From: Bacteroidota bacterium
GTDB lineage: Bacteria; Bacteroidota; JABWAT01
NCBI GenBank assembly: GCA_023151185.1
Contig: JAKLJL010000001.1
Location: 744,001-808,000 of the forward strand
Length of the DNA: 64,000 nt
Direction of reading: 5' to 3'
Part shown: piece by piece, positions 38,951 to 48,157 of the stretch
Layout: each line of letters opens with the position of its first letter
Position numbering within the stretch: position 1 is the first letter of the stretch
Notes under the pieces: generated by a model
The model's input: only the letters and a program-made list of their open reading frames with translations
Told to the model about the DNA's origin: nothing
Databases searched by the model: none
Position numbers and translations under genes: made by a program

Positions 38951-40792
38951 TCAGTGATCATCCCGTTCTGCAGCAAGTTCCCACCGTTTCGGTGCGCGCC
39001 ACAGGGAGGAAGTAATCAACTCACGCAGCCAGATAAATTCCTTCGGAAGTTTATCATAGAGCTTCATGAACAGGTCCTCATGGGAAGCAATTTCCTGTTT
39101 CCACATTTCACTTTCGATGGCCATGACCTTATTGAAGTCATCCCGGCTGTAATTCAGGCCGGTCCAATCGATATCCTCATACTTCGGAACCCAGCCAATC
39201 GGACTTTCGATTGCAAAGGTTCTTCCATGCACGCGTTCTACAATCCACTTCAGGATTCTCATGTTATCGCCAAAGCCTGGCCACAGGAATTTATTATTTT
39301 CGTCCCTTCTGAACCAGTTAACCCCAAAAATCCGCGGAGGATTCGGCAGTTTCCGGCCAAAGTTAAGCCAATGATTGAAATAATCACCGGCATGGTATCC
39401 CATGAACGGAAGCATTGCAAACGGGTCACGGCGAACAACACCCTGCTGGCCAAATGCGGCTGCCGTGGTTTCTGAACCCATTGTTGCGGCAAGATATACC
39501 CCATAGTTCCAGTTAAAGGCCTGATAAACGAGCGGTACAGTTGTTGCACGGCGTCCGCCAAAAATAAAGGCGCTGATCGGTACACCTGCAGGATCTTCCC
39601 ATTTCGGATCAATGCTTGGGCATTGATTTGCAGGGGCAGTAAACCGGGAATTGGCATGTGCGGCCGGTTTCCCGGATGTTTTGTCGAATGGTTTTCCTGT
39701 CCAGTCAATCATGCCGTCCGGAACTTCTTTGGTCAGACCTTCCCACCAGACATCGCCATCAGGCGTGAGTGCAACGTTGGTGAAAATGGTATTTTTTTGC
39801 AGGGACGCAAGTGCGTTCGGGTTGGTATCTTCGTTTGTTCCCGGTGCTACACCAAAGAATCCGGCTTCCGGGTTGATGGCACGGAGAGTCCCGTTTTCGT
39901 CAGGTTTAATCCAGGCAATATCATCACCGATGGTGGTAACTTTCCATCCATTCATTGTTTTGGGCGGGATGAGCATGGCAAAGTTAGTCTTACCGCAAGC
40001 CGAAGGGAAGGCGGCAGAAACGTAGGTTTTTTCGCCTTTCGGATCTTCAACACCCAGAATCAGCATGTGCTCGGCCAACCAGCCCTGATCCCGTCCCATT
40101 GTAGAGGCAATCCGGAGGGCAAAACATTTCTTACCGAGAAGTGCATTTCCGCCGTATCCTGAACCGTAGGAAATAATGGTATTTTCTTCGGGGAAGTGGC
40201 AAATGTACTTGGTTGTGGGATTACATGGCCAGGGTTTATCCTGTTCGCCGGCTTTCAGAGGAGCACCAACTGTATGCAGTGCCTTTACGAAAGTACCGTT
40301 ACCCAGTGCATCATAAACTTGCTTGCCCATCCGGGTCATAATTCTCATGTTAACAACAACGTAAGCCGAGTCAGTCAATTCAATCCCGATGTGGGAGATC
40401 GGTGAACCCAAAGGTCCCATGCTGAATGGAATAACATACAGAGTCCGGCCGGTCATACACCCTTTGAAAAGACCGTTCAGGGTTTCTTTCATTTCAACCG
40501 GGTCAACCCAGTTATTGGTGGGGCCGGCATCTTCTTTTCTGCGGCTGTTGATGAAGGTCTTGTCTTCGACGCGGGCTACGTCGCTGGGGTCAGAAAAAGC
40601 AAGAAATGAATTGGGCTTTTTAGCCGGATTCAGACGGATAAAAGTTCCTTTCTGAACCATTTCTTCGCAAAGACGGTCATATTCTTCCTGGGAACCGTCG
40701 CACCAATAGATGCTGTCGGGAGTGGTCAGGTCGGCCACTTCTTTCACCCATTGAACGAGTGCCTGATTTTTAACGTACGAAGGTACTTGCAT
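38951..40792 (-). CDS. pckG: Phosphoenolpyruvate carboxykinase (GTP)
   Basis: [52 protein letters not shown]; 613 aa. Confidence 0.96.
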   Translation of the reverse strand: MQVPSYVKNQALVQWVKEVADLTTPDSIYWCDGSQEEYDRLCEEMVQKGTFIRLNPAKKPNSFLAFSDPSDVARVEDKTFINSRRKEDAGPTNNWVDPVEMKETLNGLFKGCMTGRTLYVIPFSMGPLGSPISHIGIELTDSAYVVVNMRIMTRMGKQVYDALGNGTFVKALHTVGAPLKAGEQDKPWPCNPTTKYICHFPEENTIISYGSGYGGNALLGKKCFALRIASTMGRDQGWLAEHMLILGVEDPKGEKTYVSAAFPSACGKTNFAMLIPPKTMNGWKVTTIGDDIAWIKPDENGTLRAINPEAGFFGVAPGTNEDTNPNALASLQKNTIFTNVALTPDGDVWWEGLTKEVPDGMIDWTGKPFDKTSGKPAAHANSRFTAPANQCPSIDPKWEDPAGVPISAFIFGGRRATTVPLVYQAFNWNYGVYLAATMGSETTAAAFGQQGVVRRDPFAMLPFMGYHAGDYFNHWLNFGRKLPNPPRIFGVNWFRRDENNKFLWPGFGDNMRILKWIVERVHGRTFAIESPIGWVPKYEDIDWTGLNYSRDDFNKVMAIESEMWKQEIASHEDLFMKLYDKLPKEFIWLRELITSSLWRAPKRWELAAERDDH

Positions 40793-40863
40793 ATGAGTAT
40801 CACTCCTGTTTGATTAGAGAAATTCGTTCTAAGTTATAGTTTTTATTTGACTTTCAACTAATG

Positions 40864-40871
40864 CAAAGATA
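40864..40871 (-). promoter_or_regulatory. TAnnTTTG promoter element upstream of pckG
   Basis: Minus strand TATCTTTG, about 70 nt upstream of the pckG ATG; -33 TTG spacing is loose (about 23 nt). Confidence 0.45.
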
Positions 40872-40986
40872 CCGGAATTCTGGCTTTGGATAAACAAATA
40901 TACGTTAAAGTGGTATTAGAATGGCTGAATAAGGGAGGCAGGAAGATTAGAGTTTATAATAAACAGACAAAAATGTCTGATGGTGT

Positions 40987-41163
40987 TTATAATTTGTCAG
41001 AATTGTCAGGGATTTCGTCAAGAGGCTTCCCCGATTCAAGGGCTTTCCTGATGAGTTCTGCAGCAGGTTTCATTTCAAGATTGTGGGTTGGCGGAAGAGT
41101 CCCGAACTTTTCGCGGTATAGATCAAGGAGATCATAGAATTCAAATTCTTCGGGTTCAAGCAT
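40987..41163 (-). CDS. Small 58-aa protein (absent from supplied ORF track), start coupled to MFS gene stop
   Basis: Reverse strand reads MLEPEEFEFYDLLDLYREKFGTLPPTHNLEMKPAAELIRKALESGKPLDEIPDNSDKL*; its ATG (41161-41163) lies inside the last codons of the MFS gene (CC-ATG-C-TTGA). Confidence 0.65.
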   Translation of the reverse strand: MLEPEEFEFYDLLDLYREKFGTLPPTHNLEMKPAAELIRKALESGKPLDEIPDNSDKL

Positions 41164-42373
41164 GGTTGGAGCCCTTTTTGTTACGGGTAAAAAGAAAAAG
41201 AAAAACTGACAGAATCAATCCGCCGACAAGAAAAGGAAGCTCAGGGATGGTTTTTTCTGCCAGGCTCCCGGCCCATAACGCCCCGATTGGTGTTCCAAGT
41301 GTAAAGGTAAAGGTATAAATGCTCATAACCCGTCCACGGAAGGCATCTGTAGTTTCAAGCTGAAGCAGAGTGTTGGTCCCGGCAATCTGGATCATCATCC
41401 CGAGGCCACCTAAAAAAAGAACGCCAAGTGCCGGAACGAACCAGGGAACAATAGCCATCATCAGCAGCGAAGCCGCCAAAAGACCCGTCCCGGCTTTTAA
41501 AACCCGTTTAAGGCTGTCCGGCCTGACCCGGGTTCCGAGAAGAATTGCACCTGTAAAAGCACCTAAACCGGAAGCACCGGTCAAAAGAGCCAGTCCACGG
41601 GCACCCTGATGGAACTTTTCGTCGGCAAAAAGCGGCAGCAGGGAAGAGTAAAACATACCAAGCAGGTTACAGGATCCGAAAAGCAGCAAATAATTTCGAA
41701 GGGTTTTATTTTGAAATACATACCGGAATCCTTCTCTGATCTGAACCAGCAATCCCTGCTGGTAAGCAGGTTTTTCGGATGTAGTTGGGTGAACCCAGAC
41801 CATGGAAATCAGGATAACCAGGTAAGTTGCTGCATTTAGTCCGAAAGCCCAGCCCACACCGACCATGGGAATAAGTATGGCACCGGCTGCTGGTCCCAAA
41901 ATCCGGCCCAGATTAACCATGACAGAATTAAGTGCAATCGCCTGCGGCAGGGACTCCCTGTCAGTCAGTTCAGATAAAAAGGATTGGCGGGCCGGCATAT
42001 CAGCACCGGCGACAAATGCCTGAAAGGAGGATAAAATCAATAGAAGGCCAATCGAAATGGTGCCGGTCAAAGTAAAAAAACAAAGCAGCCCGGCTTCAGC
42101 CAGAAGCAGAATTTGTGCGGCTATAATAATGGATTTACGGGAATATCTGTCGAGCAGGGCACCGGCAAACAGGTTGGAAAAAATGCCCGGGAACAAACCC
42201 ATAAACCCGACAAGTCCCAGATAAAAAGCAGAATGTGTTAATTCCCAGGCAAGCCAGGATTCAGCAATCCGTTGCAGCCACGTTCCGGTAAGTGAAATAA
42301 ACTGCCCGGTGAAATAAACTCTGAATGAAGGGTATCTTAATACACCGACCAGTTTGGAAAGTCCGGTCGTCAT
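41156..42373 (-). CDS. Major facilitator superfamily transporter
   Basis: Twelve-TM pattern; SWLAWELTHSAFYLGLVGFMGLFPGIFSNLFAGALLDRYSRKS. Confidence 0.88.
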   Translation of the reverse strand: MTTGLSKLVGVLRYPSFRVYFTGQFISLTGTWLQRIAESWLAWELTHSAFYLGLVGFMGLFPGIFSNLFAGALLDRYSRKSIIIAAQILLLAEAGLLCFFTLTGTISIGLLLILSSFQAFVAGADMPARQSFLSELTDRESLPQAIALNSVMVNLGRILGPAAGAILIPMVGVGWAFGLNAATYLVILISMVWVHPTTSEKPAYQQGLLVQIREGFRYVFQNKTLRNYLLLFGSCNLLGMFYSSLLPLFADEKFHQGARGLALLTGASGLGAFTGAILLGTRVRPDSLKRVLKAGTGLLAASLLMMAIVPWFVPALGVLFLGGLGMMIQIAGTNTLLQLETTDAFRGRVMSIYTFTFTLGTPIGALWAGSLAEKTIPELPFLVGGLILSVFLFLFTRNKKGSNHA

Positions 42374-43335
42374 TTGGCCTCAGGCCCGGTCCTGCAGTTT
42401 TCTGCCCGGCTGAAAATTTCTTCCGCAAAACTGGATTCACCAGCCCGTACAATTAAATCGAACCGGTTTTCAAACCGGAATTCGGAGGTCCGTGAAAAAA
42501 AGCAGCCTCCGGCGATTTCGAATAACCAGGGTGCCCCGCCGATGATAAACACGCCTTTTGCCCGAAGAACCCGGTTGTCGCCCTCAAGATCACGAAACAG
42601 AGCAGTGAGCATTTTTTCATGGAACTCACCGTCCGCCCAGATTCTTCCTTTGCCGGTGTATTCCAGGGCGGGCAGATGTCCGTTGTTTTTTTGACTAACT
42701 CTGAAGCTGAACCTGGGGGGAAGCTGAAGGTCAAGAACTGATTCCGGAATTGCCCCGAAACCGCATTCATAAATAGCCAGTTTGGGCGGAACCTGCTGGT
42801 CAAGATCGAGTCTGACTTTTTCAGTCTTCTCAGGTCCGGCAAGGTCAATCCGGGATATGACGGCAATATCTGCAGATTCAATCTGATCATCAAAAACGAC
42901 TGAGTCTCTGAAATCTTCATCCAGATAAAGAATTGGATCAATCAGGGTGATGAGTGGCCGCAACTCAATCCGGCGTATCAGATCAGATCCCTTTAACCGG
43001 AAAATCAGATCAGAGGGTCGGGCAATACCCGATGGCTCGATGATGATCCGGTCCGGTTTTACCTCAGTTAGCAGAAAATTAAGCGAATCAAGCAGCATTT
43101 CATTATCGGCACAGCAGATGCAGCCGCCGGGGATTTCGACAAGGTCAAAAGGTTTGCCATCAGCCGTTATCAGGGTTCCGTCAATTCCGGTTTCTCCGAA
43201 TTCATTGACGATTACTGCAATTTTTTCCCGGTCTTTTCTAAGCTGAAGCAACCGGATGATGGCCGTTGTTTTCCCAACACCAAGAAACCCGGTTACCAGA
43301 TGAAGCGGAATTTTGGGTGAATTGACTTGACTCAT
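42370..43335 (-). CDS. CobW/COG0523-type GTPase (metallochaperone family)
   Basis: TGFLGVGKTT, EIPGGCICC, SRIDLA; overlaps MFS start by 4 bp. Confidence 0.9.
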   Translation of the reverse strand: MSQVNSPKIPLHLVTGFLGVGKTTAIIRLLQLRKDREKIAVIVNEFGETGIDGTLITADGKPFDLVEIPGGCICCADNEMLLDSLNFLLTEVKPDRIIIEPSGIARPSDLIFRLKGSDLIRRIELRPLITLIDPILYLDEDFRDSVVFDDQIESADIAVISRIDLAGPEKTEKVRLDLDQQVPPKLAIYECGFGAIPESVLDLQLPPRFSFRVSQKNNGHLPALEYTGKGRIWADGEFHEKMLTALFRDLEGDNRVLRAKGVFIIGGAPWLFEIAGGCFFSRTSEFRFENRFDLIVRAGESSFAEEIFSRAENCRTGPEAK

Positions 43336-43388
43336 AACGTAAAGGTACAGAAATTATTGATTTAAGTCAGAATAAACTGCTGGATGCT

Positions 43389-44258
43389 ATGAAAAACATG
43401 ATGCTTTCACTGCTCGTTATCTTTTTGGGATTTTCCTCCTGCGCCCATCTGTCTGAGAGGGAGAAAACGGTTTCAGACCTTCAGGAAGAATTCAGGTGGA
43501 AGGCGGACAGAACGCTGTGGGTCAGTGCCCACCGGGGCGGACCGGTTGCAGGATTTCCGGAAAATTGTCTGAGCACATTTGATAAAACCGCGGCACTTGG
43601 CCGATTGATGATTGAATGTGATGTCAGACTCAGTGCCGATTCGGTGCTCGTTTTCAGCCATGATGAAGAGATGGGAAGAACCCATTCTGTTTCCGGAGTA
43701 AAAATTTCGGACATGACCTACCGCGATCTCAAAAAGGTAAGGTTGAAAGATGATAACGGTCAATTGACGGAAGCAGGAATTCCTACCCTGGATGAGGTCT
43801 TAACCTGGGCAGGAAATAAAGCTGTTCTGACTCTGGATGTAAAGCAGGGTGTACCATTTAAAATGGTCACAGATAAAATCAGGCAGCACCGGGCCGAAGG
43901 GTATGCCATGGTGATCACTTACACACTGGCTGACGCCGAAACCGTTCACAAGCTGCATCCCGGAGTCATGATTTCGGTCGTACTTCAAACGGTTGAGGAA
44001 TGGGAAAAATTTAAAACTACCGGAATTCCCTATTCCCTGATTACGGCGTTTACCGGGGTAAGAGAACCTTCGGGTTCGTTATATGACAGCCTGCACGCAA
44101 ACGGGATTTATGCAGCTTTGGGCGTGTTTTCAGAGGATAAACTTGCGGGTGGAACTGGGGATACAGTGTATGCCGGATTTTTTAAACGGGGTGCAGATAT
44201 TCTGGCAACTGACCGGCCCGAGGCGGTCATGACTGTCATCAGGTCACTTGAAAATTAG
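43389..44258 (+). CDS. Glycerophosphodiester phosphodiesterase family lipoprotein
   Basis: SAHRGGP...PENCLSTF, IECDVRLSADSVLVFSHDEEMGRT; lipobox GFSSC. Confidence 0.88.
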   Translation: MKNMMLSLLVIFLGFSSCAHLSEREKTVSDLQEEFRWKADRTLWVSAHRGGPVAGFPENCLSTFDKTAALGRLMIECDVRLSADSVLVFSHDEEMGRTHSVSGVKISDMTYRDLKKVRLKDDNGQLTEAGIPTLDEVLTWAGNKAVLTLDVKQGVPFKMVTDKIRQHRAEGYAMVITYTLADAETVHKLHPGVMISVVLQTVEEWEKFKTTGIPYSLITAFTGVREPSGSLYDSLHANGIYAALGVFSEDKLAGGTGDTVYAGFFKRGADILATDRPEAVMTVIRSLEN

Positions 44259-44590
44259 TCCTGATCTTCAGAAACCTGAACTTTGTACAAGGTCTCACCG
44301 GGTTTTACCATCCCGTATTTTTCGCGTGCGGCCTTTTCAATTCTTTTTTTATCGGTCTGGAGCAGTTTGATTTCTTTTCTGAGTGAATCCTGAATTTCAG
44401 TTTCCCGTTTCAGCGCCGTTTTCAGTTCCCGGTTTTCGAGTTCAAGATTCAACCGGACCCTGAGGCCATTATCCCCCATAACCAATGTCCACCCGATCCA
44501 GAGAACAACAGCCAGAAAAAGGACAATCACTCTCTTTTCTTTCAGAAAGCTATAGAGGGTGAGAAGAATTTGTTTCAGAGTGGTCAGCAT
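44255..44590 (-). CDS. FtsB/DivIC-like septum formation initiator protein
   Basis: N-terminal TM then coiled coil, AAREKYGMVKPGETLYKVQ. Confidence 0.82.
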   Translation of the reverse strand: MLTTLKQILLTLYSFLKEKRVIVLFLAVVLWIGWTLVMGDNGLRVRLNLELENRELKTALKRETEIQDSLRKEIKLLQTDKKRIEKAAREKYGMVKPGETLYKVQVSEDQD

Positions 44591-44594
44591 ATCA

Positions 44595-44624
44595 CAAAGG
44601 TAAATTCTCTGTTGACAAGATCAA
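44595..44624 (-). promoter_or_regulatory. Bacteroidota-type promoter TTG-N19-TACCTTTG
   Basis: Minus strand TTG (44624-44622), 19 nt, TACCTTTG (44602-44595), ending 4 nt before the FtsB-like ATG. Confidence 0.62.
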
Positions 44625-44640
44625 AAAACCTGTAAAAATA

Positions 44641-44667
44641 AAAAAAGGCCGGCAGAACCGGCCTTTT
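44641..44667 (-). terminator. Rho-independent terminator of T9SS cargo gene
   Basis: AAAAGGCCGG-cagaa-CCGGCCTTTT. Confidence 0.88.
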
Positions 44668-44688
44668 CAGTTGAAAACAAGTGAGGTC

Positions 44689-47600
44689 TTATTTCATCAG
44701 GGTCATAGACCGGGTCATGGTTTTCCCATTGGCTGTAACAGAATAGAAATAGATCCCGCTGGCAAGTTCAGATCCATTTAAAGTAATTTCAGAAACCCCG
44801 GCTACAAGCTTCTGATTTACAGGAACACTGACTTCCTGCCCCAGAATGTTGAATATCCGGATAAGAACTTTCTGTTCAGACGGAAGGGTGATTCTGATTT
44901 TTGTAGACGGGTTAAACGGATTTGGGTAATTCGCAGATACCTCAAATTTATCAGGAACCGGATTTACTTCCAGAATCCGGGACAAGGTTGTTTTACCATC
45001 GGTATCAATTTGTTTCAGGCGGTAAAGGGTTCCCGTTAAACATCCGGAATCAGTAAAACTGTATTCTCTTGCTTCGGTTGTTGTCACTGAGCCGGGAATA
45101 AATCCAGCCGAAACCCAACCGGTGTTTTTCGACGGGATGGACTTTTGTACTTCAAATCCTGCATTATTGGTTTCTGACCGGGTTTGCCATTTTAACAGAA
45201 CCGAATTACCGGATGGTACAGCGGTAAAAGATGTCAGTTCAACGGGAACCGTAATTCCCGGGTTGGTAACCTGAATGGTCATTCCGGATTTGACGAGGTT
45301 CTGATCGTAGAAAATGGTGATTCCCTGATCACCTGCTGCATTCTGGAAGCCCAGTGTTGCATCATTCTGGCCCATGGTAACCGGACCGAAAATCCAGTTG
45401 AATGAGCCATCAGGATACAAAACAAGCTGATAAGAAACAGAAGGCGGGCCTGTTTTGGTACTCTTGGCAAGCCGGGTTTGGGGTGCTGGTTTTGCAGTTC
45501 CCCGGGCCGTGCTGCCACCAATTGATTCCCAATCCTGATATCTGATCTGGTTGTCGACCTGAAGGATAAATTTATCCGTTCCGGAAAGGTAATGAACCTG
45601 TGTATAACTTTCCCAAACCATGTCATTCCAGTACATCATGATGGCGTTATAACCCAGTGCAGATTTGGGTAAAAGAGTATTACTGTAATCGGTTGAATAA
45701 TTTCCAAAACTGAGCTGTCCGTTAGTGGTGACGAAGAGGGAATCAAATGACCCGGAATAAAACGGAAAATTAAATCCGATCGGAAATTTCCCAAAAGCCT
45801 CATCATCTGCGGATCCTTCATTTCCCCAAATCCGGGTTCCGGTTTCAGAAATATCTACCCAGGGGAGAATTTCCCCGTCAGGGTCATCACTGAATTTCCA
45901 GCTATAACCAGCCAGGTCCGTTCTGGGACGAGCCGCACAGCGCAGAGTGTTTGAATAATCAGAATATCTTGTACCTCTTACAACTGCAACAACTGCAAAA
46001 TCATACCGATCATGGTTCTGCAACCCGGTAATTGTTTTTGTAGTTACAGAATTTCCAATAACAGAGTCGATTGGTGCGGGTTGCTCACTCTGCAGGGCGC
46101 GTTCACCAGTTTCCACCGGAACAGGCAGCGCATAGATCAAAAATTTTGAAACATGTTCAGGGTTTTCGTAAAGCCAAGAGAGGGTGACCTCTGTGTCATT
46201 GGGTATTGCCTTTTCAAGAACCGGTGGGGCAATGACAGGGGCAGAAAGTAAAATTGACATTGCCGACCGGATCAGATTCTGATTGTGGAACAAGGTAAGA
46301 CCCTGACTTTTGTCATTATTCTGGAATCCGATTGTTGCATTTCCCTGAGTCAGAGAAACCTCATTGAACTGCCATTCCACATTCCCGTTTGGATACAGAA
46401 TCACCTGATAGGTTAAAACAGGGTTTCCTGCTGTGGATTTTAGTTGGGTGAATTTTTGACTGTTCTTATATCCCGGTTCCAAAACTGTATTTGCCCCACC
46501 GCCACCACCTTCTCCCAGATTGTGGGTTTGGCTGATCTGGATGATCAGGCGGTTTCCGTCATTGAAATAATAGGCAGTTGTTGTCTCTGTCCACTCCATG
46601 TCGTTCCAATAGGTTGCAATGACAGAACTGTCTGAAGCCGTTGCTGAGGGAAGTGCCTGATTGATATACTCAGTACTGCCGTGGTCGAAGGTTAAAAGTC
46701 CGTTGGATGATATATAGAAGGAGTCAAAATCGGCGGAGTAAAATGGAAATTTAAATCCTATAGGAAATTTCCCGAAAAACTCATCATCAACCGGTGCTGT
46801 GAACAGAATTGGCGTTCCGACTTCCGAAATATCTGTCCAGGCATAAGACGGTCCATCTGAATCGTCTGTGTATTTCCAATTGTATCCGTTATTGATTCTC
46901 GGTCTTGCTGCACCGGTAAGACTGTTGGATGGCAGGGATTTTAGTCCGTAGGGTGTTGAAGCCTGCACTGTTAGATTAAAATGATCTCCATTAGTCAAAC
47001 CTGAGATCACTTTCGAAACAGCCGAGCCGGATTCAACACTATCCACAAAGTCTATTCCGGACACACCTGCAGGATAGGTTGGCTCTCCCTCACCTTCATA
47101 AGCATCTGTGCCGGAAAATGTACCGTAAATGTAATATTTGGAGATCCGGGTATCTGCCGGGGCTGTCCATTTGACCAGAATTGAACCGTCATCCGGAACG
47201 GCTGCATTTAAAACAGGATAGGGCAGGGTTAAATAGTCGGATGGAATAAATGCCGGGGTTCCGCTGATAGATCCGTTATGCCCGTTAAGCGTGACATCCG
47301 GAATTGATTCGGCCCCGTTTGTTTCATCAAAAACCCACACCAGGTAAGGATTTGCAGAGGTAATGGACGAATAGAGGTTTTCTCTGATTTCCTGCGGAGT
47401 TCTTGCAGATTCCCAAAAGCGGTATTCGTCAAAATCGCCGGTTACATACTCATTTGCAGCACCATGACCGATCGAAAGGGAGTCACCTGGTATTATCGGA
47501 TTTATCCCAACCTGAAAAGAATCAATTCTTTCGCCATTCACATAAAGGAGTGCGGTGTAATCCTCAGTTTCCAGTTTGGTCACTGTTGCAGCAAGATGAA

Positions 47601-47916
47601 TCCACTGTTCTGATGGAAACTGATATCCGGTTTCTCTGAAGGTAATTCCGCCTGAAAGGAACACAAGCTGGTTTCCCCAGGCAATCAGTCCCCAACCTCT
47701 CGAACCGGTGTTTCCGAGATAGGATATAATCTCGGTTTCCTGTCCGGGGTGTTTTTTAAACCAGAATTCCATGGTTTGATCGGTTATTGTTTCAAAGCCC
47801 GGAACAATGGAAATGGTCTGGCTTCCATCCAGAGAAAGTGCATTTCCTGTCTGACCGGTTACCGGGATTGAAAACAGGAAAAAGGAAAGAAATAAACCTG
47901 TAGCCTTCAGTTTCAT
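44689..47916 (-). CDS. Type IX secreted protein with LamG-like domain, fibronectin III-like domains and duplicated module
   Basis: MKLKATGLFLSFFLFSIPVTGQ signal peptide; C-terminal NYPNPFNPSTKIRI...SGIYFYSVTANGKTMTRSMTLMK. Confidence 0.85.
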   Translation of the reverse strand: MKLKATGLFLSFFLFSIPVTGQTGNALSLDGSQTISIVPGFETITDQTMEFWFKKHPGQETEIISYLGNTGSRGWGLIAWGNQLVFLSGGITFRETGYQFPSEQWIHLAATVTKLETEDYTALLYVNGERIDSFQVGINPIIPGDSLSIGHGAANEYVTGDFDEYRFWESARTPQEIRENLYSSITSANPYLVWVFDETNGAESIPDVTLNGHNGSISGTPAFIPSDYLTLPYPVLNAAVPDDGSILVKWTAPADTRISKYYIYGTFSGTDAYEGEGEPTYPAGVSGIDFVDSVESGSAVSKVISGLTNGDHFNLTVQASTPYGLKSLPSNSLTGAARPRINNGYNWKYTDDSDGPSYAWTDISEVGTPILFTAPVDDEFFGKFPIGFKFPFYSADFDSFYISSNGLLTFDHGSTEYINQALPSATASDSSVIATYWNDMEWTETTTAYYFNDGNRLIIQISQTHNLGEGGGGGANTVLEPGYKNSQKFTQLKSTAGNPVLTYQVILYPNGNVEWQFNEVSLTQGNATIGFQNNDKSQGLTLFHNQNLIRSAMSILLSAPVIAPPVLEKAIPNDTEVTLSWLYENPEHVSKFLIYALPVPVETGERALQSEQPAPIDSVIGNSVTTKTITGLQNHDRYDFAVVAVVRGTRYSDYSNTLRCAARPRTDLAGYSWKFSDDPDGEILPWVDISETGTRIWGNEGSADDEAFGKFPIGFNFPFYSGSFDSLFVTTNGQLSFGNYSTDYSNTLLPKSALGYNAIMMYWNDMVWESYTQVHYLSGTDKFILQVDNQIRYQDWESIGGSTARGTAKPAPQTRLAKSTKTGPPSVSYQLVLYPDGSFNWIFGPVTMGQNDATLGFQNAAGDQGITIFYDQNLVKSGMTIQVTNPGITVPVELTSFTAVPSGNSVLLKWQTRSETNNAGFEVQKSIPSKNTGWVSAGFIPGSVTTTEAREYSFTDSGCLTGTLYRLKQIDTDGKTTLSRILEVNPVPDKFEVSANYPNPFNPSTKIRITLPSEQKVLIRIFNILGQEVSVPVNQKLVAGVSEITLNGSELASGIYFYSVTANGKTMTRSMTLMK

Positions 47917-48102
47917 ACTGGATCCTTTCTTTATAGTAAATAAAAATGATAAAAAGGTATTGTTATTCAAAAATGAATTTGCTTTACCGGACGAAATTGT
48001 TTTATAGATCACAAAATGTCCGGTATTTCATTCAACTGAAACGGATAACGGGAGTTTCTGATTTTGATGCCTGGTAAGGTCAGGAGGGGGGAGCATATGT
48101 AC

Positions 48103-48141
48103 AAAACACCGGCAGGTTATAGGTGGGCCTGCCGGTGTTTT
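48103..48141 (-). terminator. Rho-independent terminator of T9SS cargo gene
   Basis: AAAACACCGGCAGG...CCTGCCGGTGTTTT, perfect 14-bp stem. Confidence 0.88.
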
Positions 48142-48157
48142 ACAGGAAAAAGCAGGT

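Noticed and set aside
38954-40162. Plus-strand ORFs of 173, 179 and 124 aa opposite pckG
   Set aside because: They lie fully antisense to a highly conserved enzyme gene and have no recognisable protein motif.
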